Source of the DNA: JBJXFK01 sp046155505
Lineage (GTDB): Bacteria > Planctomycetota > Phycisphaerae > UBA1845 > Fen-1342
Direction of reading: 5' to 3'
Length of the DNA stretch: 11,100 bases
Assembly (NCBI GenBank): GCA_046155505.1
Contig: JBJXFK010000315.1
Location: forward strand, 1 to 11,100
Shown: positions 6,193 through 11,100 of the stretch, one piece after another
Position numbering within the stretch: the first letter of the stretch is position 1
Layout: each line of letters opens with the position of its first letter
Translations under genes and position numbers: made by a program
Notes under the pieces: model-generated
What the model saw: the letters and a program-made list of their open reading frames with translations, nothing else
Told to the model about the DNA's origin: nothing
The model's database searches: none

Positions 6193-7934
6193 CCGGTGGT
6201 TGGCAGCGCTGCGCTCGCGACGGCGGCAATCTCGTCGAGTACCTCCCCAATCTCTGAGGCAACGTCAGCCGCCGACAGGAACCGCGCGAGTTGGTGGTAT
6301 TCTGACTTTCGAAACGCGAGTGGCATGCCCAACTTTTCGAAGAATTTCTTGAAGAGCGGGTCCAGGAAGTCATCCGTCACCTTTATGTCAGGTGACCACG
6401 CATCCGGCTTTCCGAGTGTTTGCAGCGCCTCGCGCACTTCCCGTATCGACTCGTTCATCGCCTCCAGTCGGCGCTCCTGCATCGCGCGGCCGAACAAATC
6501 GTCGGTCGGCGTTGCAGCGGCATAGGCGGTGAGCACGCGCTCGGTACAAAAGTAGTTCTCGATTTCGCGCCTGCGCCACGCGCGCTCACGCAATGCCGGT
6601 GTGGGCTGCAACACCTTGTCGAGCCGATCGAAGACTGCGACACCGACGAGATCGGGCTTTGCCTCGCGCAGGCCGTGAAAGTGCTCGCGGGCGCGCTGCG
6701 GCAGGTTGGTTGCGACGTAGTGCACAAATGGGCGTTCGAGGCAGGCGGACGCGGGGTGATTGAGGACTTGTGCGAATGCCTGCAGGATGGCGAAATCCGT
6801 TGCGTCTTCGAGATAGAGTACCCAGCCGGTTAGCTCCGCCTGCGAGTATTGGTCGAACCCGATATCGCGAAGCGCCTTCCTGACTTGTGCGCTCGTGCGG
6901 TCAATGCGATGAGGCCGACCGACGAACGCGATCACCGTGTCGCGATCGACGGCTTCGTTCAGCACCACTTCCGAATGACTGGCAGCAATAATCTGTGAGC
7001 CGCGCTGCAACGCAACGTCAGTCAGGAGTTTGTACATTTGTCGCTGGCGGAGAACCTCGAGGTGCGCGTCCGGCTCGTCGAGAAGCAATACTGTACGCGG
7101 ATTCGCGTACAAGTGTCCCAGCAGCAGGAGCGTCTGTTGCAATCCACGGCCGGCGGACGACAGGTCGAGCGTGACGCGGCTCTCGCGGTCGCGGTACGCC
7201 ATTGTGATTTCGCCGCGTTGCGTGATGTATTGAGGTGCAAGCAGCTCGACGCCGAAGAGTTGGCGTAGCTGCTCGGTGAGTGAGTTCCAGTCGGATTGAT
7301 CATCCTGTGAGTAAATCTGATAACACAGATTCCGCAGCACTTGGGCAGTCTGGCCCTCGCCGATCAGTACGTTGACTCGTCCGAGCTCCCACTTCGGCTC
7401 GACTGCCGCCAGTCCCGACATGGGCGGCAGGACCGCGACCCTCGCGAGCGATGCTTCGGGCGGCACGGGCATCCGAGATGCTGCGCCGTTTTCGTTCAGT
7501 CGCAGCGGCCGGCAATAGAACGACTCGGCGTTCGCGTAGTCGAATTCGAGGCCGCAGGACCACGCCGTTCCTTCGCTGATTCCATCGACGATGATCTCGA
7601 TGCGGACGTTTTCGGTCTTCGGCTTTCGAACCCCGTCATCATCGTGGTAGTCTACATCACGCACATGCAAGTCGCGCCACAGCAGGTTTGCATCCGGTAC
7701 GGGAATGGAGATGAGGTCGCGGCGATTGACCGTCACGCCTGGGCGTTTGACCGGCGACGGACCGTCGCCGCGTTTTTCGCTCCACCGACGCAGGCCGATT
7801 TCCCAGAGTGCGAGCGCCTGAAGCGCTGTCGTCTTTCCGGAGTTATTCGGGCCGATCAGTACGACGGCGCGACCGAGCTCGATGTCGATTTCCCTGAATC
7901 GCTTGAAGTTTCTTGTTCGGAGCCGCGTAAGCAT
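6189..7934 (-). CDS. AAA ATPase with TOPRIM-like C-terminus (OLD-family-type nuclease candidate)
   Basis: A 581-residue SMC/ABC-like ATPase. Seen: an N-terminal LTRLRTRNFKRFREIDIELG opening; Walker A GPNNSGKTT (28-36); the ABC-type signature LSSAGRGLQQT (258-268); Walker B TVLLLDEPDAHLE (281-293); and a His switch ASHSEV (318-323). The C-terminal third looks like a diverged OLD/TOPRIM region: LYLEDATDFAIL (E376, D380), VAVFDRLDK (D436, D439) and WRRREIENYF (453-462). The usual EGxxD glycine is Asp here and the DxD site reads DRLD, so nuclease activity is plausible but unproven. Relatives (OLD, GajA, retron- and PARIS-type ATPases) act in phage defence or DNA processing. No obvious partner gene adjoins it. 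Its base composition looks less GC-rich than the neighbours (about 50% G+C at 7261-7320), which could mean transfer. ATG 7934 lacks a clear Shine-Dalgarno. Confidence 0.85.
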   Translation of the reverse strand: MLTRLRTRNFKRFREIDIELGRAVVLIGPNNSGKTTALQALALWEIGLRRWSEKRGDGPSPVKRPGVTVNRRDLISIPVPDANLLWRDLHVRDVDYHDDDGVRKPKTENVRIEIIVDGISEGTAWSCGLEFDYANAESFYCRPLRLNENGAASRMPVPPEASLARVAVLPPMSGLAAVEPKWELGRVNVLIGEGQTAQVLRNLCYQIYSQDDQSDWNSLTEQLRQLFGVELLAPQYITQRGEITMAYRDRESRVTLDLSSAGRGLQQTLLLLGHLYANPRTVLLLDEPDAHLEVLRQRQMYKLLTDVALQRGSQIIAASHSEVVLNEAVDRDTVIAFVGRPHRIDRTSAQVRKALRDIGFDQYSQAELTGWVLYLEDATDFAILQAFAQVLNHPASACLERPFVHYVATNLPQRAREHFHGLREAKPDLVGVAVFDRLDKVLQPTPALRERAWRRREIENYFCTERVLTAYAAATPTDDLFGRAMQERRLEAMNESIREVREALQTLGKPDAWSPDIKVTDDFLDPLFKKFFEKLGMPLAFRKSEYHQLARFLSAADVASEIGEVLDEIAAVASAALPTTG

Positions 7935-8015
7935 GGATGTAGTGTGAGCCGGACGGCAATGCCATGCAAGCCATCGCTTGGCTGTGGATGCCTCGACGCA
8001 GCACGCGGGCGGCGA

Positions 8016-9125
8016 TCAAATTTGAGCGATCACATCGAGTTGATGCGCCTTGCGACCGCCGCGCACGACCCGAGCCTCGCCGGTCACGGCCGCTAGGAGC
8101 GTGCGCGCGAGTTCGACCGACCGCCCGACAAGTTCCGCCGCACCCTCGCGCAGTTCTTTGCTCTCGGCGACGTAACGCACGTTTCGCTCCATGTCCTCGG
8201 CCGACCAGCCGCGCGAATGCGCGATGTACGGGAATGGCGGCAAGTGGCAACCCAGTTCCGAGAAGAACCCGAGCATCTGCCCCGCAACGGCCTGCACGTT
8301 GTCTTGGCCGCCGGTGATGATGAACGCCGCGACTTTGTTGTGCAGCAGCACCTTGTTGGCGATCGTGATCTGATTCTGAATGCAGTTCATGCGCTCGATC
8401 ATCTTGAAATACAAACTGCTCGCCGATCCCCAGCGGATCGGCGTAGCGATCAGGAACACATCGGCCCAGTGGACCAGCGCGTCATACACGCGATCGAGTT
8501 GATCGTTGGGGTCCATCTGCGTGATGCTGCATGGCCAGGTGCAGGCGCGGGCGCTCTTGCTGTAATAACCCTCGCAATGCCGGAACTGCAATTCAGCCAG
8601 TCGAATGAGTCGCGTTTCCGCCCCGAGGTTCGCGCGTGCGTGCTCGATCGCGTGCTCAAGCAGTGCGTCCGACGTCGAATAGCGCGGATTCGCGATGTCC
8701 ATGTTCGTGGTTGAAATGCCCACGACGCGCACCGGATCGCTGCCGGCGCGTTCGACCGGCCGCGCGAGCGGATGCGGTGCGTGCGGCTTGCGTGTGCGCG
8801 GCGTCGCGGGTGTGAGGTTTACCAGCACGCGACCGTTCTCGACCTTCACGTCATGCCGCGGCACGGCGTCTTCTTCGTAGCCCGGCTCGCCGAGGCCGGT
8901 GCGGCGATGAAACTTCCAGTTGTGCCACGGGCAGACGACATACTCGCCATCGAGCCGGCCTTCACCGAGCGGGCCGCCGACGTGGTTGCAGACGCCGGAG
9001 ATCGCGGCGAACTCGCCGTTGACGCAGCTCAAGGCGATTTTTGTGCGACCGACAGTGAGTTGTGTGATCGCGCGGCTGCCGAGTTCGGCGGCGCTCCCGA
9101 CATCTTGCCAGTTTTCAGCGGACAC
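8016..9125 (-). CDS. Rieske [2Fe-2S] - flavodoxin-like NAD(P)H:FMN oxidoreductase fusion
   Basis: A 369-residue fusion. Residues about 1-106 are a Rieske ferredoxin of the NirD/dioxygenase-ferredoxin type with cluster ligands C46-N-H48 and C65-P-W-H68. A Pro-rich linker (106-128) leads to a flavodoxin-like FMN reductase fold (131-350): VRVVGISTTNMD, then ATPIRWGSASSLYFKMIERM (227-246, the flavin-binding TPxxW segment) and AAFIITGGQDN. Between them lie C184, C195 and C199 in a region where iron-sulfur flavoproteins carry a compact Cys motif, so an additional metal centre or a vestige of one is possible. I infer a cytosolic electron-transfer or reductase enzyme passing electrons from reduced flavin to the Rieske centre or the reverse; the substrate is unknown. 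Start: GTG 9125 with CAGGAG 5 nt upstream; an ATG two bases upstream is out of frame. It lies 60 bp after the DedA/ATP-grasp gene and is probably co-transcribed. Confidence 0.88.
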   Translation of the reverse strand: MSAENWQDVGSAAELGSRAITQLTVGRTKIALSCVNGEFAAISGVCNHVGGPLGEGRLDGEYVVCPWHNWKFHRRTGLGEPGYEEDAVPRHDVKVENGRVLVNLTPATPRTRKPHAPHPLARPVERAGSDPVRVVGISTTNMDIANPRYSTSDALLEHAIEHARANLGAETRLIRLAELQFRHCEGYYSKSARACTWPCSITQMDPNDQLDRVYDALVHWADVFLIATPIRWGSASSLYFKMIERMNCIQNQITIANKVLLHNKVAAFIITGGQDNVQAVAGQMLGFFSELGCHLPPFPYIAHSRGWSAEDMERNVRYVAESKELREGAAELVGRSVELARTLLAAVTGEARVVRGGRKAHQLDVIAQI

Positions 9126-9130
9126 ATGTG

Positions 9131-9136
9131 CTCCTG
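9131..9136 (-). promoter_or_regulatory. strong Shine-Dalgarno (CAGGAG) for a GTG start
   Basis: On the minus strand CAGGAG is followed by CACAT and then GTG (9125-9123). The only ATG at similar spacing (9127-9125) opens a different frame, so this site fixes GTG as the start of the Rieske-flavodoxin gene. Confidence 0.7.
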
Positions 9137-9185
9137 CGTCACTTGCGCGTTTGTACGTGATCGCGCCGTGAGCAGACCGCTCCGC

Positions 9186-10820
9186 TCAATCCGCCGCCAA
9201 GCGCGCCACCCCCGTACGATAATGCGCGCGCGTGTCCGACACCACGTCCGCGATGCGCGAACAGCGATTTCCGCGCTCGCGATTGCGTGCTCCGATCTCA
9301 AAGAGCAGCGACCATTGCCGAAACAGCGTGCGGTATGCCCGCAGCAGCGACCATGACGGGTCATAGAGATTCGTCGATTCCGACGTGACGCCGTTGAGCT
9401 CGACGATCGCGAACTCGCGGCCGGCCTTGAACGCCTCTTCATCGGCAAATCGGATGTCGAACCGCCCAAAGTAAAACCCATCGCACTGCCGCGCGATTTC
9501 GTCGATCGCCGCCGTCAGTGCGGGCGTGATCAGGTGCGCTCCGTCACGAAACAGCGTGCCTTGGCAGTGGTTGCCTGCAATCGCGAGCCGCAGCGATTCG
9601 CCCGCGCGAAGCACCGTCTGCGCTCGCTCGCCAAGCCGTGCCAAAAAAGTGCCAGCCTGCATGCGCAGCCGCGAGTGTCGCCAGATGAGTTGCTCGACGG
9701 TCGATTTGCCATCGCCGACGACGTGCGGAAATTCCTTGGCGGTGATCGAAAAAATCGCCCCATACGGCCGATCGGGGAAGCGATAGTAAAACACGCCCGC
9801 CTCGTGCGGGCCGGGGTGATAGGTCTGCACGATCACCGGGCCGGCGACATCGCGCAGATACGCTTCGGCCGTCGTTCTGTCGCGTGCCAGCCGCACACCC
9901 GCGCCGCGCTGACCCATGTCGGGCTTGAGAATGAGCGGCAGTGTCCAGCCGCGCGCGGCGATCGTCTCGTGCATCTTCGCGATGCGCTCGGCGACTGGGC
10001 CGGCATCGATGCGCTCCGTCGGCACGATCCGCTCGGGCGGCAGTGCGGCGAGAACGTCGAACTTCGATTCGCCGACGATTCCGCCATGTGGCTTGATTCC
10101 CGGATTCGCCGCAGTCGGCACCATCACCCCGCGATGGCGCACCGCCAGGTACGCGATCCACGGAACGAGCGGAGTGTAAAACAGCCACGCGGGCCAGAAT
10201 TCCCAGCGCCAGACGCGCGAAAGTGAAACCCAGAGCCGAACGCGACCGATGGGGTCGCAGAGCCGCCACGCGATGTGCAGGGCAACCCACATGGCGACGA
10301 GTGCAACGAGCACGGGCAGCCATCCGCCGCCGAAAAAACGCCGAAGGGGCGATACGACCACATCGCCGAGCGTCGCGACGAGCAGAACCAACGCCGGCGT
10401 CCAGAGCAGTGCGGCGATGCCCGACCAGAGGGCGAATTGCCAGACGCGCTGGCCCAGCGCGCCGGCGAGTAGATAGATCGGCAGCCGCGCGCCCGGCAGA
10501 AACCGGGCGGCGATGATTGCCTGCCAGCCGCTGCGCCGGAACCAGTCGGTGAGTTGGTCGATTCGATGCGTGGGCGTGTTACGGCGGACCCAACTCCATT
10601 CGAGCACGCGCGGGCCGCAAATTCGACCGACGAGCCAGAGGCCGAAGTCGCCGAGAAAAATGCCGAGCGTGCAGGCGACGATTGCGAGAGTCAGGTTCAG
10701 GCCGCCTTCGCGCGCGAGCAGGCCGGCGGCGATGCACGTACCGTCTTCTGAAACCAGGGTCGCGGCGGCGATGGTCGCGGCGACCGCCACAGGATCGAGA
10801 CCGGCGAGATTCAGGCTCAT
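9186..10820 (-). CDS. DedA/VTT-type membrane domain fused to ATP-grasp domain
   Basis: A 544-residue protein. Residues about 10-190 resemble DedA (SNARE-associated/VTT) membrane proteins: hydrophobic segments near 11-36, 41-69, 108-156 and 167-187, with SEDGTCIAAGLLA (acidic E25) and ARFLPGARLPIYLLAG (105-120), the positions of the conserved Glu and Arg motifs. WRWEFWPAWLFYTPLVPW (205-221) adds another hydrophobic stretch. The cytosolic part (about 235-515) is ATP-grasp-like: GGIVGESKFD, ILKPDMGQRGAGV (K299), IVQTYHPGPHEAG (330-342), FPHVVGDGKSTVEQLI and the acid cluster FDIRF with AIVELNG (D455, E474, N476). ATP-grasp enzymes join carboxylates to amines or thiols. DedA proteins are linked to lipid flipping and envelope homeostasis. 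Together they suggest modification of a membrane-associated carboxylate or amine; this is inference. ATG 10820 overlaps the upstream stop (ATGA), so translation is probably coupled. An upstream in-frame start at 10994 would only add a basic extension inside the previous gene. Confidence 0.87.
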   Translation of the reverse strand: MSLNLAGLDPVAVAATIAAATLVSEDGTCIAAGLLAREGGLNLTLAIVACTLGIFLGDFGLWLVGRICGPRVLEWSWVRRNTPTHRIDQLTDWFRRSGWQAIIAARFLPGARLPIYLLAGALGQRVWQFALWSGIAALLWTPALVLLVATLGDVVVSPLRRFFGGGWLPVLVALVAMWVALHIAWRLCDPIGRVRLWVSLSRVWRWEFWPAWLFYTPLVPWIAYLAVRHRGVMVPTAANPGIKPHGGIVGESKFDVLAALPPERIVPTERIDAGPVAERIAKMHETIAARGWTLPLILKPDMGQRGAGVRLARDRTTAEAYLRDVAGPVIVQTYHPGPHEAGVFYYRFPDRPYGAIFSITAKEFPHVVGDGKSTVEQLIWRHSRLRMQAGTFLARLGERAQTVLRAGESLRLAIAGNHCQGTLFRDGAHLITPALTAAIDEIARQCDGFYFGRFDIRFADEEAFKAGREFAIVELNGVTSESTNLYDPSWSLLRAYRTLFRQWSLLFEIGARNRERGNRCSRIADVVSDTRAHYRTGVARLAAD

Positions 10821-11100
10821 GCGAGCGCGCCAGCGGGTGCGAACTCGATCACCGGAAGCGGCGGCGTGCGATCGGGCAGGCCGGGCGTGTAGATCATGCG
10901 AAGGCGATCGGGGTGCAATTCGACGATCGTGCTGCTGACGGTCGACGCGTCGGCGCGTTCCATGCACACGCTGAGATGGCGGCGATCGGGCCACGAGTGG
11001 CGATGAAAGGCGTCTTGTGTGGCTGTCGGGCTGCTTAGCGGTGGTGAGAAGCTGCGCTCGAACAGCTCGCGGCGCGGGGCGTCGACGAGCGAATCGCCCA
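10817..11100 (-). CDS. C-terminal part of an NRDE/TANGO2-like protein (cut by window edge)
   Basis: A minus-strand frame enters from the right edge (first full codon 11098-11096) and runs 93 residues to TGA at 10819-10817. No start is inside the window. The sequence DAFHRHSWPDRRHLSVCMER followed by ADASTVSSTIVELHPD and a YTPGLPD end resembles, from memory, the C-terminal portion of NRDE-family (TANGO2-like) proteins of planctomycete-type genomes, which often contain SVCMHR-DA-TVS. The diagnostic N-terminal Asn-Arg-Asp-Glu motif would be outside the window, so the family is tentative. That it is a real gene is better supported: its stop overlaps the start of the DedA/ATP-grasp gene by 4 nt, and the frame stays open with even amino-acid use while the other two frames give a stop or arginine-rich sequence. 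Confidence 0.6.
   Translation of the reverse strand, partial: GDSLVDAPRRELFERSFSPPLSSPTATQDAFHRHSWPDRRHLSVCMERADASTVSSTIVELHPDRLRMIYTPGLPDRTPPLPVIEFAPAGALA

Noticed and set aside
7967..7980. Small hairpin CAAGC-CATC-GCTTG as terminator between the Rieske fusion and ATPase genes
   Set aside because: Only a 5-bp stem with no U-run after it on the minus strand; too weak to call.
1..11100. CRISPR array or insertion sequence
   Set aside because: No regularly spaced long repeats and no transposase-like protein with flanking inverted repeats were seen.

Overview
The window is GC-rich bacterial chromosome with six complete protein genes, one gene cut by the right edge, a probable RNA 3' end at the left edge, and a repeat-rich non-coding stretch of about 0.8 kb. 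Human-type transketolase, a PlsC/GNAT acyltransferase fusion, many small palindromic intergenic repeats and an 8-bp tandem motif suggest a planctomycete-like (PVC group) organism. That assignment is inference; no taxonomic marker gene is complete.

Left edge (1-919): positions 1-144 end in a tRNA-like T arm and acceptor strand, best read as the 3' end of a tmRNA that starts outside the window. From 145 to 919 I see no credible gene on either strand, but several palindromes: a multi-stem element at 573-648, a perfect 7-bp hairpin at 778-794, and a 31-bp repeat at 898-928 that runs into the end of the transketolase gene. A second copy of that repeat lies inside the transketolase gene, in a different reading frame, at the linker between its two catalytic halves.

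Middle (920-7934): transketolase (minus) diverges from two plus-strand genes. These are a secreted tandem VOC/glyoxalase-fold protein and a PlsC-GNAT fusion resembling bifunctional ornithine-lipid (OlsF-type) or COG3176 hemolysin-like acyltransferases. The fusion gene meets, tail to tail with a 4-bp overlap, a minus-strand gene for an AAA ATPase with a C-terminal TOPRIM-like, OLD-family-type region, a candidate anti-phage or DNA-repair protein.

Right part (8016-11100): a minus-strand cluster, probably one transcript. In order of transcription it holds the C-terminus of an NRDE/TANGO2-like protein, a DedA-type membrane domain fused to an ATP-grasp domain (start overlaps the previous stop as ATGA), and a Rieske [2Fe-2S] domain fused to a flavodoxin-like NAD(P)H:FMN oxidoreductase with a cysteine cluster. 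The two fusions are the most unusual proteins here. They could act together in membrane or redox chemistry, but the sequence does not give a substrate.
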